A stretch of DNA of 64,000 nt from Erinaceus europaeus. Taxonomy: Eukaryota; Chordata; Mammalia; Eulipotyphla; Erinaceidae. Positions 1-11,962 of the stretch are shown here, one piece after another (the first letter of the stretch is position 1; each line of letters starts with the position of its first letter). Made by a program: the position numbers and the translations under genes. The stretch lies in NCBI RefSeq assembly GCF_950295315.1, contig NC_080164.1, positions 10,710,990-10,774,989 of the forward strand, given 5' to 3'. Below the pieces are notes generated by a model that saw nothing but the letters and a program-made list of their open reading frames with translations, did not search any database and was not told the origin of the DNA.

Positions 1-692
1 TAGAGTCAACAATATTTATACCCCTTTCCCATATCTGGGAGCTGCTCTCTTCCCTGATCCAGCTTTCTGGTCCTTTTTCCAGCCATGACATCATCTCCCC
101 TGACAATAACTAGGACCCACCTGTACATCAGACTTCAGGCTTAGGGGAAAAAAAGAAAAAAGAAAAAACAACTAGTATAGCCACAGGCCCTTTGGAATAT
201 AACTAAAATATGCCTACTAGCTCTCTACACAATGGAGGACCCTCCAACTCTTCATCTGCACTACTCCAGCCTTTAGGTCCATGATTGTTCAACCATTTGT
301 TTGCCTTTGTATGTTGACTCTCTTTTCAGCCACCAGAGTACAGATGCTAAGATGATGCCAACCAGACTTCCCTAGACAGATAACCCCACCAATGTGTCCT
401 GGAGCTCTGATTCCCCAGAACCCCGCCCCACTAGGGAAAGAGAGAGACAGGCTGGGAGTATGGATAGACATGTCAATGTCCATGTTCAGTGGGGAAGCAA
501 TTATAGAAGCCAGATCTTCCACCTTCTGCATCCCACTATGACCTTGGGTCCATACTGCTAGAGGGTTAAAGAATAGGAACACTATCAAGGGAGGGGATGG
601 GATACAGAGTTCTGGTGGTGGGAACTGTTTGGAGATGTACCCCTCTTATCCTATGGTTTTGTTAGTGTTTCCTTTTTATAAAAAAAAAAAAA
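1..692 (+). repeat. R1 repeat copy, 3' part with A-tail
   Basis: The left edge is cut by the window. It matches the copies at 12710-13436, 19655-20395 and 35855-36192 and ends with the shared terminal block and an A-run at 681-692. Open frames inside it are shared with other copies on both strands and are not genes. Confidence 0.75.
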
Positions 693-775
693 GAAATTAG
701 ACCTTAGAAACATCAAGTCATTTGCCCAAGATCACAGAACTCATAGGTGGAACTGTCAAATGCCTACTTTTGCTT

Positions 776-1112
776 TTAATCCTTTGTTTATTTTTTTATT
801 TTATTTATTTATTCCCTTTTGTTGCCCTTGTTGTTTATTGTTGTAGTTATTGTTGTTGTCGTTGTTGGATACGACAGAGAGAAATGGAGAGGGGAGGGAA
901 AGGACAGAGAGAAATGGAGAGGGGAGGGGAAGACAGAGAGGAGGAGAGAAAGATAGACACCTGCAGACCTGCTTCACCACCTGTGAAGCGACTCCCCTGC
1001 AGGTGCAGAGCTGGGGTTCGAACCGGGATCCTTATGCCGGTCCTTGTGCTTTGCGCCACCTGTGCTTAACCCGCTGCGCTATAGCCCGACTCCTTAATCC
1101 TTTGTTTATTTT
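776..1112 (-). repeat. SINE-A, short-tail form, with 19-bp target duplication
   Basis: SINE body 795-1093 in antisense, with B-box complement GGTTCGAACC at 1015-1024. It is flanked by perfect direct repeats TTAATCCTTTGTTTATTTT at 776-794 and 1094-1112, so this is an intact L1-mediated insertion. Confidence 0.9.
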
Positions 1113-2915
1113 GAGATTCAAATAGTCTATTTTCTTCAAGAGCCTCCCTATGTGTGATGCTGTCTTCATTCGGAATCTAAGCCAAAATGCAAGCTTACAC
1201 ATTGAGCAATAATTCCATTAAAGAAAACCTGCTTCTATTCCGTTATTTCCTAAGGTATCAAGAAAATAAATGGTTTAAATATGTGGCAGGAAATATTTAG
1301 GTTGGTAATTAACTAGGTGTGGACATTGAAGAGACATTGGAGAAAAGATTACCAAAGGATACTTTGAGATACTTCAAGTTCTGAGAGATTGTATGAGCTG
1401 GATTCCATCCCAGAACATGCCTGAGGGCATAGGAAGTAATTCAACATATCTTTCAATTATCTGAAAGCCGGGAATAAGCTGGATGCCTTTGTATAATGTC
1501 TTCAAGTTCCCTGCAGTGGAGTTCCTACTGAGTGCATTTATACTACTCAGGGCAAAATTTGATTAGTCTTTGGTGCTTGGAAAATGATTTTGTTGTTTTG
1601 GTGTCTTTATCTTTGACTATTGGAGAATGCAGCTGAGTTCCACTTCATGCCTTCAGAGTTCTTTCTCCAAGAATGCAGGGGAAGAGAAGATGTCCCAACT
1701 ATGCTGTAGTCTTGGGCAGGTTACCCGGCAGTTAGCCTTCCAATACCACTATTTGTTTGGTTACTCTCTGTTCCCAATAAAGTTTGAAGGAGTTGTAATT
1801 TTGGCCTGAGATTAAAGGCAGCTTTGGCCAGCTGCAGTGCTCTTCAACAACCTTACCTGGTGGCTACTGGAGCATAAAGTAAGGGCAAGAGAGATGGTTT
1901 GAAAGAGTAAGACTAAAAGATAGTGGGGGAAAGCGAGTCATCTACGTATTTATCCAGGTAGCTGTAATAAGCTCTCTTCCCTGAAGCACAGTCAACAGTG
2001 TATTGAGACATGCATGCGATTTCACTTGTACTGAAAATGCTGGGCTGTCTGTTCCTCTCTTGCAGAATCATAAACACACACACCTTTCTTATGCAAGCTA
2101 GAGACAGGGGGGCAGGGTGATGGTGCATCTGGTAGGGACAGAGCAGCACTTCATCACAGGTGGTGCTTGGAATCCAGCCTAAGGTCTCACACCTGCAAGA
2201 CAAGTGCTCTCACCTGGACCACTTCTCTGCGCCACTGGACGCTTTCACAAGACTTTATGAGCAAGACCAGTTCTGCATTCTTGAGGTTTTTAGTGCCCAT
2301 GTGTTTTAGTCTTCTTACTGTTCACAATGAAGAAGCAGCTTTCCTCACAGTGGTGAGAGAGCTAAATCATCAAGCTTTATAGAAAATGCTCTTCATTCCC
2401 GTAGCTTTCCTCTGCCGTTCAGGAGGCTGCTGCAATTACGGAAGAACTACGCTGGAAATCATTTAACAAAATGCTCACTGAAAAAAAAAAAAAAAAAACG
2501 CAGGCCATGTCCTATACAAACAAAAGCGATATGCACTGGATCTGATGTGCATCTGAAATGTAAAGAGCCAAGCACAAGAAAACAATGGTCCTTTCTTGGA
2601 GAAATGCAAAAGGACTGCCTCTCACCCACATCTTCTTTCTTTCATGTCCCGGTCCTTGAAATGCCATACATGTCAAGTGAGGAGCTGAGTTCAGTGGGGC
2701 AACCTAAAGGCTCGCTTTGGTAAACACACCAGCTTCTCCTGCAAGCCAGCACTGTGGACCTGGAGTAATGAAAATGCTCCTGCCTGAGCCAAACAGAGCA
2801 CCTAGTCTTTAGAAGCGCAGAGAGCTGAGCAGAGCTGGGGAGGCTGCACAGGGATGCCATCCAACCAGCCTGTTATTGTGCAGATGGCAAAGCTGGAACT
2901 GCCTTCCTGTTCTCT
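1113..2915. other. No gene seen; mostly unique DNA
   Basis: No convincing coding frame. About 2103-2235 resembles a worn SINE-A' head in the sense direction, and there is an A-run at 2480-2498. The remainder is unassigned. Confidence 0.5.
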
Positions 2916-2917
2916 AT

Positions 2918-3089
2918 CTTCCTTCCCTTCCTCCCTCCCTCCATTCCTTCCTCCCTTCCCTTCCCTTCCTTTCTCCCTCCCTCCCTCCCTCCCTCCCTCC
3001 CTCCCCCTCCCTTCCTTCCTTCCTTCCTTCCTTCATTTTTTCCTTCTTCCCTTTCTGCATGCCTGCCTGCCTTCCTAGCTCACTCTATC

Positions 3090-3128
<39 letters not shown>

Positions 3129-3140
3129 ATCTATCTTTGT
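2918..3140 (+). repeat. (CCTT)n/(CCCT)n tract followed by (CTAT)n microsatellite
   Basis: A pyrimidine tract of CCTT, CCCT and CTTT units at about 2918-3075 is followed by a CTAT tetranucleotide run at about 3088-3130. Ser/Leu/Pro-rich frames across it are products of the repeat. Confidence 0.9.
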
Positions 3141-3639
3141 CTTCTCCTCTCCCTCATTTCTTCCATTTCTTTAAACTCTTAGAGGTACAAGTAGAAGCAG
3201 TGGAAGTCCAGGTGGAAAGAACAAGGGGTGTCACCATTACCCTCCAAGCCCTGAGACCATCATTTGTAAGTAGACCTGCTTTGGGATGGCCCCAAAGGTT
3301 AAAAGAGTTAACAGGAAAACTTAAAATCGCTCAGAATCTCAACAATTAGAAGTCACCAGAGCCTGGCCTAGCCCACAGCTGGTCCTCATCCTCCCCATGA
3401 CTCTTTTGAACCTAGATAAAAGCCCCAGAATGTTAGAAAGCACCTGCCTAAGAGATGCCTCTCTTTTTTTTTTCCTTCAGTGCAGCTGGCTGTCTCTGAA
3501 AGACCACAATCAGCCTACAAAACTTGACGACTGACTCGCTTTTCAGTCACTTTGGGTGACTTCCTAATCTTTTGCTGTGTGGACCTCTTACTTATCTTAT
3601 TTCACCACTCTGGGCCACTCTGGATCACTTTTCCTTCAT

Positions 3640-3790
3640 GCAGAGAGGCAGAATGACTGAGAGAGGGAGAGACAATAGTGCTGAAGCTTGCTCCAGGGTT
3701 CTAGTACCTCCTACATGGTGCCAGGGTTTGAGCTTGGACTGCTCACATGACAAGCATGGACACCAGCTGGTGAATTGCTGCACCTGTCCT
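3640..3790 (-). repeat. Diverged SINE-C
   Basis: A GAGAGGGAGAGAC block precedes 'tgctgaagcttgctccagg' and a worn promoter-like end. It aligns by eye with the other SINE-C copies but is much diverged. Confidence 0.4.
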
Positions 3791-4021
3791 CTCCAATTTA
3801 ATCATCAGGATCTTAGTGTGTGTGGTGTGACACACATCTCTGGAGTTGTTCCACTGCCTGTGAGTTGTGACAACAGTAGGACCTGGCCAAGTAGGAGCAT
3901 GGGGCATCTGGGTCTGCCAGGGGTGTCACAGAAAGGGTCATGTGATACACAATTCTGTGGGGCTGGCTAGATTTCACAAATTTTCACACCCCTCTGTAAT
4001 ATACTTAAAATTTTGTATTAT

Positions 4022-4203
4022 CCTTACTTATTGGATAGAGACAGTCAAAATTTGAAAGGGAAGGTGGTTATAGAAAGGGAGAGATACAGACACCTGTAAC
4101 ATTGCTTCACCATTTGCAAAGCTTTCCCCCTGCAGGTGGGGACCAGGTGGCTTGAACCCCAGTCCTTATGCACTGTAACAGGTGCACTGCCACCTGGCCC
4201 TGA
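4022..4203 (-). repeat. SINE-A'
   Basis: Antisense copy: 'ttattggatagagacag', then 'cacctgtaacattgcttcac', 'ccctgcaggtggggaccag' and 'ccacctggccc'. Confidence 0.7.
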
Positions 4204-4573
4204 TAATAAGCTTCTTTGTAACCAGGGGCCCTGCCTGATGGGCTTTGATATAGGATGTTTCATGTAGGAAGCTGAAGAAATATATAAATTCCTGTAATAT
4301 TTAACATATCAATTTTACCTTGGATCACAGTCATGAAGCTTATTACATTTATGAATCAAAAATGTTGGGGAGAATCCAGCCAGGTGTGTTGGGGGCTGGT
4401 AGCTCTCCGAGGGACTCGGTGATAAGAGTTCACAGCACTTCTGTCATCTCTGTGATTGAGACAATGTGATTTTTCAGGTTGCTGGCTCCACAAAGGATTT
4501 ATGATTCCACAGAAGACTGAAACTCATCATCGTTAAAAATAGATTTGAAGGGCCTTGGATGGGGGGGTGTCAG

Positions 4574-4772
4574 GTTTTTAAAAATATTTATTTATTTATT
4601 TTCCCTTTTTGTCGCCCTTGTTGTTGTAGTTATCATTGTTGTTGTTATTGATGTCATCATTGCTAGATACAACAGAGAGAAATGGAGAGAGGAGGAGAAG
4701 ACAGAGAGGGGGAGGGAAAGACAGACACCTGCAGACCTGCTTCAGCGCCTGTAAAGCGACTCCCCTGCAGGT
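4574..4772 (-). repeat. SINE-A, truncated at the tRNA-like head
   Basis: Antisense body from the TTATTTATT tail to 'ctcccctgcaggt'. The promoter head is missing, and unrelated sequence begins at about 4773. Confidence 0.8.
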
Positions 4773-5707
4773 CAGAGTTTTGATACTCGTTTTACTGTTA
4801 GAACTTGTAGATTTGGAGCTGGGTGGTGGTGAGAAATGTCAGCTGGAGGATTCAGAGAAAAGGCAGGTGGAGTAGCCAAGATGGGGAGGGGGTACTACCA
4901 ACTACCCTGTGGTTTCTGCTTCTTTGGTGTTTGTCTCAGAGTGACTAAAATGTTCTTTGTTCTTTGTTCCAGAGTCAGAGGCATCCCTGCCACGCTGCAC
5001 ATGAATTTATAGCTTTGGGCAAAGGTCTCAAACAAATACAATTTCTTCACTCCAAAGTCCAGCTATGTGTGTTCACTGAAAGAAAGGACAGAGCATTTCT
5101 GTCTGCTGGTCTCTAATCCCCCGAGCTCCCGGAGAGGGTGAGGAGGAGTTCCCAAAAGTCTTCTGATAGCTCAGACAATAATGACTGGCTCAAGCTGGCT
5201 GTTGCTGCTGGTGGCGACACCCATGGAGACTTTTATTTATTACTCTGTTTGTTTGTTTTTTTCCCAACTGAGATGGAGCATACACTGACAGAGATAGTCT
5301 AGAAAAAAAAAGAAAAAGAAAAAAGGAAAGAAAAGAAACCCTGGCTTTTGTAACATGCACCCAGATGGCACAAATGGAAAAGCAAAGTCTTGGTGAAAAC
5401 ACACTTCTCTGAAAGATTCTTGACAATGTTGTCACTGGGCAGGCCTATGTCAAGAAAGAATGAATTTTTAAAAAGTTAACAGGAGGAAACAAAAAGATAA
5501 GATTTTGGAGTTGATGGGATAATCTGGAACAGTCAAGGGACCAATGGAAATTTTAAATCAGACATAAAAAAGAATTTTCAATGGCTACATTACTCCCTGA
5601 CTTTCATGCTCCCACCTCGCCCCTCCTCCCAAATACCATTTTAAAGAATTGAAGGCACTATAAGTGTTACTAAAACACTTGATTTTTTAGTCTCTTTCAT
5701 AAACATG
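4773..5707. other. No gene seen
   Basis: Unique-looking DNA with an A/G-rich stretch at 5300-5340. No supported coding frame or RNA gene. Confidence 0.5.
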
Positions 5708-5752
5708 GCTAAACACACACACACACATACACACACACACACACACACACCA
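5708..5752 (+). repeat. (AC)n microsatellite
   Basis: A nearly pure AC dinucleotide run with one interruption. It precedes a short CT/AAATAAAT stretch resembling a SINE tail. Confidence 0.9.
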
Positions 5753-6356
5753 ATGTTAAGCTATGTTCTGGTGTCAAAATTTCTCTCTCTCTCCCCTCAA
5801 ATAAATAAATCTTTAAAACAAAACAAAACAGATAACGCCTGCCTGCAGCCTGTCCTTGGGGTATGGATTTCTGGTGTCTGAGTCCATGTGCCAATGTCAT
5901 TGGATTTGCAGCCAATGTGAGAACACTGTACCCACCCTTGCTAGTGTTCAGGTTGGAGGCCAGCCCCAGTACTAGTGGAACCTAGCATTACATTACGATA
6001 CGACTTCTTGCCTAGCAGTGGAGTCCAGGTAAGCACTAACATTTGAGTTAACTGGCCTGGGAAGGAGCCAGTTGGCCTATGGAACAACTGAAAGCCAAAC
6101 GCCCAGCAGAGACAGAAAGTAGGCTTGCCTGGTAAGGACACCCTGATAAGGGGCACTTGGTAACTCGAAACTCAGTGCCTCAGTTCTTGAGAAGTTCTAT
6201 GGGGAAAAGCAGATAAAATAAATACAACTTTGAAACATTTTTTGAAGTTCTGTACTAAGGAATTCTGTCCAGGATGCTATTACAGAAGAGGTTCTGATCC
6301 AACCACAGTGAGGACTAGGGAAGGGCTAACCAATGTATCTAGTGATAGGAAATTCA

Positions 6357-6505
6357 GGGCTAGGGGAGACAGCATAATGGTTACACCCAAAGCATTCATC
6401 CCTGGGAGGGAGATGGTGCAGCAGAAGGGTGATGGAATTGAAGCACCAAAGGATGAGATCCTGAATCCAGTCTTCAGAGTTGCATGTACCAGGGTGATAC
6501 TTCAC
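6357..6505 (+). repeat. Diverged SINE-B
   Basis: Begins 'ggggagacagcataatggtt', the SINE-B head, then runs into a diverged body. Confidence 0.55.
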
Positions 6506-6537
6506 TTTTCTGTCATAATTTATTATTTTATTTTATT

Positions 6538-7015
6538 TATAAAAAGGAAACACTAACAAAGCCATAGGATAAGAGAGGTACAACTCCACACAGTTCCCAC
6601 CACCAGAACTCAGTATCCCATCCCCAGCTGGTGGGGTGGCCTGATAGTGACTAAAGAGTCATCATTAAAGTATAAGGGCCAGCCAGTCTCTTGCCCTTAT
6701 TCAGCTTTTGCAGTCCTTGCTTTGCTAGGTTAGCTTTGGAGTGAATGAGAGAACTGTAATAGGAAGTAGGTGAGGAGGGTATCTAAGTCTAACTAGATAC
6801 TATTTCATTAGGAACTTTATACTGACTCACTGCAGACTATTGTGTATTTTTGCTTCCAGGTATATATTTTACCCTAGTTTATGGATACACGTGAACATAT
6901 GCTCTATCTCACGGGACCTGGTCGATATCTAGGCTTTGGGACTTTGTTAGGAAGTGAACCTCCTGGAATGGATGAGAGAATCCTATGTAAGGAAAGGTCT
7001 CACCCAATTTCTGTC
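6538..7015 (-). repeat. R1 copy with internal deletion
   Basis: Starts with the reverse complement of the R1 end ('aaaggaaacactaacaaagc'). After about 6625 it jumps to an inner R1 part that matches 42780-43000 in inverted orientation. Confidence 0.65.
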
Positions 7016-7051
7016 ATAATTTATATGATAGAAATTGTTATGTTTGTGTAG

Positions 7052-7075
7052 ACACACACACACACACACACACAC
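7052..7075 (+). repeat. (AC)n microsatellite
   Basis: A short, pure AC run. Confidence 0.85.
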
Positions 7076-7127
7076 TGCCATGGTATTAGCTACTTCAGGC
7101 TGGACTTTTTCAAACAGAGAGACAGGG

Positions 7128-7290
7128 CTTGGGAGACAGCATAATGGTTATACAAAAAAGACTTTAATGCCTCCAAAGTCCCAGGTTCAATATCCAGCCC
7201 CAATTCTGATTCATTCAAGTCAGAATTGAGCAGTGTTTGGTCTCTCTGTCTCTGTCTCTCTTGGTATATATCTCTCATTAAAATAAAATA
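7128..7290 (+). repeat. SINE-B
   Basis: Head 'gggagacagcataatggtta', then 'cccaggttcaatatccag', a CT-rich stretch and an AAAATAAAATAA tail, directly abutting the next SINE. Confidence 0.8.
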
Positions 7291-7292
7291 AG

Positions 7293-7565
7293 TACACATG
7301 GCGCAAAGTGCAAGGACCTGCCTAAGGATCCCAGTTCAAGCCCCCGGCTCCCCACCTGCAGGGGAGTCACTTCACAAGCGGTGACACAGGTCTGCAGGTG
7401 TCTATCTTTCTCTCCCCCTCTCTGTCTTCCCCTCCTCTCTCCATTTCTCTCTGTCCTATCTAACAACGACGACATCAGTAACAACAACAATAATAACTAC
7501 AACAACAATAAAAAACAACAAGGACAACAAAAGGGAATAAATAAATATAAAAAAATAAAATAAAA
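7293..7565 (+). repeat. SINE-A, short-tail form
   Basis: The 5' part of the tRNA-like head is missing. It continues through 'ggcgcaaagtgcaaggacc', the CT-rich body, the CAACAA tail and 'gggaataaataaat'. Confidence 0.85.
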
Positions 7566-7712
7566 AGAACTTAAAAAGAAAAGAGAGTACCAGAGACAGA
7601 GGGAAAGAGAGAAAGCACCCATGCTTCCTTCAGGTTGGCAGAAGCTGGACTGGAATCCAAGACAGATTCTTGGCAAAGCAGGTACTTTGAGATAAGCAGT
7701 CTAACTGGTCCT
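7566..7712 (-). repeat. SINE-C
   Basis: Antisense 'cagagacagagggaaagag', then 'atgcttccttcaggttgg' and a worn head. Confidence 0.5.
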
Positions 7713-8099
7713 ACTAACAAATGGAGACTTTTAAAAAATCATTTTATTGCATTTAATGACTTCCAGTATGGTTGTTGACACATAGGTACAATTTCTCATC
7801 TCCCCATGATAAGTATATGCAAAACACTCACCTCCCCCAACTTACGTCTTTCGCCACCAGATTGTATTATGAGTTGAATTAAAAGCCAGCCTTAACATCA
7901 CACTTTGGAAGACATTTTCTAATTTTGAACTTCATGGATAAATCTCTGAGTCCTATAGCTGATGGATTTATTTGCTAAATGAGAGCTTCAGGTCACACTT
8001 CAGGGAAGACTTTAACCAGACTCTGACACATTGGCATATTGAAACCCAATGATAACAAATGCTTCATCTACCCAGTATTATTAATCTGAACCTAGGTCC

Positions 8100-8466
8100 T
8101 GTTGGTATGCTTCTAAATTCTGCTTATAAGACCTGTTTTGATCATCACATTAGGTTCACTTGTATTACTTACAGTGTAGTCTATTTACATAATCACTGTT
8201 TTTACCTGGGTCCCCTGCCTGCAGGGTATTGGTTTAATTCCCACTGCTTAGATGGAAGCTTTCTATGTTCTGTTCGAGCTCTTTATTTTGCTCTGCCCCC
8301 TCTCCTAGTCATTTCCTTTCCCTTGCCACTTCTGGTGAAGAGATGCATAAAAGGCGATGTATCTGATTAATAAACGAGATACTGCTTCCCAGCTCAGCCA
8401 TGAGTCCCTGGTCATCTGTCTCCTGCCCACAAAGCTAGACCGGGAAGTGGTGCCCCAAACTGGGAC
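8100..8466 (+). mobile_element. Class II-like ERV 5' LTR with primer-binding-like site
   Basis: Starts TGTTGGTATGC, the same end as the solo LTR at 19842-20258 (reverse complement). It contains AATAAA at about 8370, and after the LTR a site TGGTGCCCCAAACTGGGAC (8448-8466) that resembles a tRNA-Phe-type PBS with mismatches. About 80 bp of possible internal sequence follows before L1. No retroviral frame is present. Confidence 0.6.
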
Positions 8467-8544
8467 TGGCAGGTCCAATGACAATCATGAAAACAAATAG
8501 CTGTAGAACCATGCCAGTCTCAAAGACCCATAGTTGGACCCTGC

Positions 8545-9055
8545 TTTTCAAATGGCTGAAAATGACTAATTATTTTATTATTCTTTTCAGTTCCATTATC
8601 ACTTTATTGAAGACATATTTCATTTCAGGATATTTGTCTTCACATGGGTCCATTTCCATAGATCCCCAAGGTATCAGTAGATTCCACACTCAACCCAACC
8701 ATTATCGTATTTCACCAGAAGGACTTCAGTGCCCAACCTCCCATTAGTAACCCTCCCTTCTCCTTCTCAGTCCCCAATATGCTGTGATAGACCCATTGAG
8801 GATTCACTCTGCACTGTCTTCTGCTTGGATTCTTAAAGGCCACCTGTGAGTGAGAACATCCAGTATTCCTCTTCCTCCTTCTGACTGTCTCACTCAGTAT
8901 GATACCCTCCAGTTCTCTAAAATGTTCTCTGAAATTTCTCTCTGCTGTTTAGTGTTATAAGTATATGTTACAACTTCTTTAACCATTTGGGTTACTTCCA
9001 AATGTTAGCTATTACAAATGGCACTGCCATGAATATAGGTGAGCAACGACTTTAT
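8545..9055 (-). mobile_element. L1 3'-end fragment, old
   Basis: Reverse complement shows the typical L1 end: the 'ctgtctcactcagtatgat' block, 'ctattacaaatggcactgcc' and the downstream region. No intact frame. Confidence 0.65.
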
Positions 9056-9069
9056 TTTAATTTATTACA

Positions 9070-9372
9070 TATTTACTTTTTTGCCTCCAGGGTTATCATT
9101 TGGGTCATTATTGACACTATGAATCCACTGCTCCTGGTGGCCATCTTTTCCCGTTTTATTGGGTAGGACAGAGAGAAATTGAGAGAGGAGGGGGACATAG
9201 AAAGGGAGAGAAGAAAACACACACCTTCAGACTTGCTTCACTGCTCAGGAAGCAGACTCACTGCAGGTGGGGTGTGGCAACTTGACTTGGCTTCTTGTAC
9301 AGGTTCTTGCATGAGTCCTTATGCTTAGTGTTATGTGTGCTTAACCAGATTCACCACCACACAACCCCCATT
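9070..9372 (-). repeat. SINE-A, long-tail form, diverged
   Basis: Antisense, beginning 'tttgcctccagggttatc' (the long-tail terminus) and running to the worn head near 9370. It contains an extra 20-30 bp around 9280. Confidence 0.75.
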
Positions 9373-9379
9373 ATTTACT

Positions 9380-10095
9380 TTTTAAATAATTTTTATTTGT
9401 GAATAATAGTTGGTTACAAGATTATAAGATTACAATTTATAGTTTCCCATCACACCCACCACCAGAATTTCATAACCCCATTCTCTAGCCTCCCAAAGAT
9501 AACCACCAGAGTTCTCAAAAACCTTACAGTTTGAGCTGAAGCATGTTGAGGTGGCAATCATTGCATTGATTAGGTTGTGATCGGCAGATGCAATATTATT
9601 TGATATGGATTGGGAGAGGCATGCGGGAAAGTGGGCCCTATCCTAAGGTTCTAGGACTGGGGGAAATATATAGGCCCTATAGTGGAGATGTGAGGTTCCT
9701 GCTGTCTTAGGGTTCCAAAAGACAATGGATAATTAATCTTATCATCACATTATTTGGTAATTGGGTTAACTTTGAAAAGTCCTTTTGTTAGGGTTTGCTG
9801 TACAGTACCCAGTATCTTGTATATAGCTGTGCCATTGGTTGCTTCTGATCTACTTGGTCTAGGCTTTTGAGAGAGTCCGCATATCAAATACACAACCTAT
9901 ATATATTAAGAAGACTCAGTCTGTGTTTTAAAAACTTTGAGACCTACAATTAATTTTCCCCCTCTCATATTAATTAACTAGTGATTTATATGACTACACT
10001 TTACTAGGAGTGTACATAAACACCATTCCCACCACCAAAAGACTGTGTCCCATCCCACCCCCCCACCCCCACCCCCCACCCCCCACCAGCCCAAG
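9380..10095 (-). repeat. R1-related old repeat fragments
   Basis: Contains 'cccaccaccagaatttca' and, again at about 10020, 'cattcccaccaccaaaaga', the R1 3'-end signature in antisense. The middle (9540-9960) is unassigned. A C-rich tract lies at 10055-10090. Confidence 0.45.
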
Positions 10096-10097
10096 AA

Positions 10098-10232
10098 GCT
10101 GCATGTCTACCCCTCCAGAGCACTGTACTGCTCAGCTCTGGCTTATGGTGGTGCTGGGATTGAACCCTGAACTTTAGAGCCTCAGACAGGAAAGTCTTCT
10201 GCCGAAAGATGATTCCTTCTGACCCACCTTAA
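10098..10232 (-). repeat. SINE-B
   Basis: Antisense 'ctcagctctggcttatggtg', 'gattgaaccctgaac' and 'gcctcagacaggaaagtc'. Confidence 0.75.
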
Positions 10233-10589
10233 ACGGACATTTTTGAAATTCAGATCCTCAGTTGTTTTAATCACCTTTCAAATGCTTCAAATGCATGTGA
10301 CTTGTTACTTCTATACTGATGTTTCCCTCATTGCAAGACTTTATATCCAAATAAGGATATATTGAAAATATTCTCAACTGCTAATGGTTTAGCCTCTTAC
10401 CCTAACCTCTCCACTGGGTGAACTGACAGTCAGATACATTTTTTGTAACTAAGAAAAGGAGGTATTTCTGATGCTAGTGGCTAGAGACCAGGCATGCTAT
10501 TATATGTCCTATAAAACACAAGGTATTCTCCACAAGTTTTCCTTGCAAAATGTCACAGTGCATAGGCCAAAAAGCCTGTTCTAACACAA

Positions 10590-11860
10590 AAGTGTTCAAC
10601 ATTATTTATTTATTTTTAATTTCTTTGTCGGGGAATTAATGTTTTACATTTGACAGTAAATACAATAGTTTTTACATGCATAACATTTCCCAGTTTTCCA
10701 TATGACAATACAACCCCCACTAGGTCCTCTGTCATCCTTTTTGGACCTGTATTCTCCCCCCCCACCCATCCCACAGTCTTTTACTTTGCTGCAATACACC
10801 AACTCCAGTTCAGGTTCTACTTGTGTTTTCTCTTCTGATCTTGTTTCTCAACTTCTGCCTGAGAGTGAGATCATCCCATATTCATCCTTCTCTTTCTGAC
10901 TTATTTCACTTAACATGAATTTTTCAAGGTCCATCCAAGATCGGCTGAAAACAGTGAAGTCACCATTTTTTACAGCTGAGTAGTATTCCATTGTGTGTAT
11001 ATACCACAACTTGCTCAGCCACTCATCTGTTGTTGGACACCTGGGCTGCTTCCAGGTTTTGGCTATTACAAAGTGTGCTGCTAAGAACATATGTGTACAC
11101 AGATCTTTTTGGATGGATGTGTTGAGTGCCTTAGGATATATCCCCAGGAGAGGAATTACAGGATCAAAGGGTAGGTCCATTTCTAGCCTTCTGATATATG
11201 GCTTATTTATGGTGGTCTGACTGTTTATTGGAGAACTTTCAGACCTTCTTTCAGGGTAGGCCTGGTGATAGTTGATTCTTTCAACTGTTGCTTGTCTGAG
11301 AAGGTTTTTATGCCTCCATCTAGTCTGAATGACAGTCTAGCAGGATACAGTAGTCTTGGTTGAAAACCTTTCTCATTGAGCACTGGATATCTTGCCATTC
11401 TCTTCTTGCCTGTAGTGTCTGTGTGGAAATGTCTGCTGCTAATCTTATCAGATTTCCTTTGTAGGTGACTCTTTGTTTTTCTCTGCAGCCTTCAGGATCC
11501 TTTCCCTACACTTATTCCTTTCCATTGTAAATATAATGTTTCTTGCTGTCTTTAAGTCTGGGTTAATTCTGTTTGGGACCCTCTGGGCTTCTTGAACCTT
11601 TATGTCTTTTATGTTGTCTAGACTAGAGAAGTTTTCAGCCATTATGTCCTGAAGAATGCTTTCTTCCCCTCCCTCTCTTTCTTCCTCTGGTAAGCCAATA
11701 ATTCATACATTATTTATTTTGAAGTCATCCCATAGGTCACTGTTGTTGTTTTAAGCATCTTTTAATCTCTCTTTGAGATCTTGTACTTCTTTTTTAGTTG
11801 TCTCTACTTCATCCTCGATCTTGCCAATTCTGTCTTCAGCCTTGTTTATTCTATTATCTT
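10590..11860 (-). mobile_element. L1 fragment: ORF2 C-terminus plus 3' UTR
   Basis: The minus strand at 10848-11180 reads the end of L1 ORF2 (residues DPVIPLLGIYPK, AKTWKQPRCP, MEYYSAVKN, ISQKEKDEY). The 3' UTR extends to about 10600 and is shared with 17738-18000. Further upstream (11220-11860) is degenerate ORF2 sequence with stops. A dead 5'-truncated copy. Confidence 0.85.
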
Positions 11861-11861
11861 T

Positions 11862-11962
11862 CCCCTCAGAGCACTATTCAGCTTTGGTTTATGGTGGCAC
11901 TGGGGATTGAACCTGGGATCTTTGTTGCCTCAAACACAAAAGCAAAACCTTTAAGCTCTTTA
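11862..11962 (-). repeat. SINE-B
   Basis: Antisense 'ggtttatggtggcactgggg' and 'attgaacctgggat'. Confidence 0.7.

Noticed and set aside
1015..1093. tRNA-like sequence with a B-box (also in many other SINE copies)
   Set aside because: It is the head of SINE-A, followed by the SINE body and target duplications, and does not fold as a whole tRNA with an anticodon stem by eye.
2854..3349. Open frames rich in Ser/Leu/Pro
   Set aside because: Produced by the CCTT/CTAT microsatellite.
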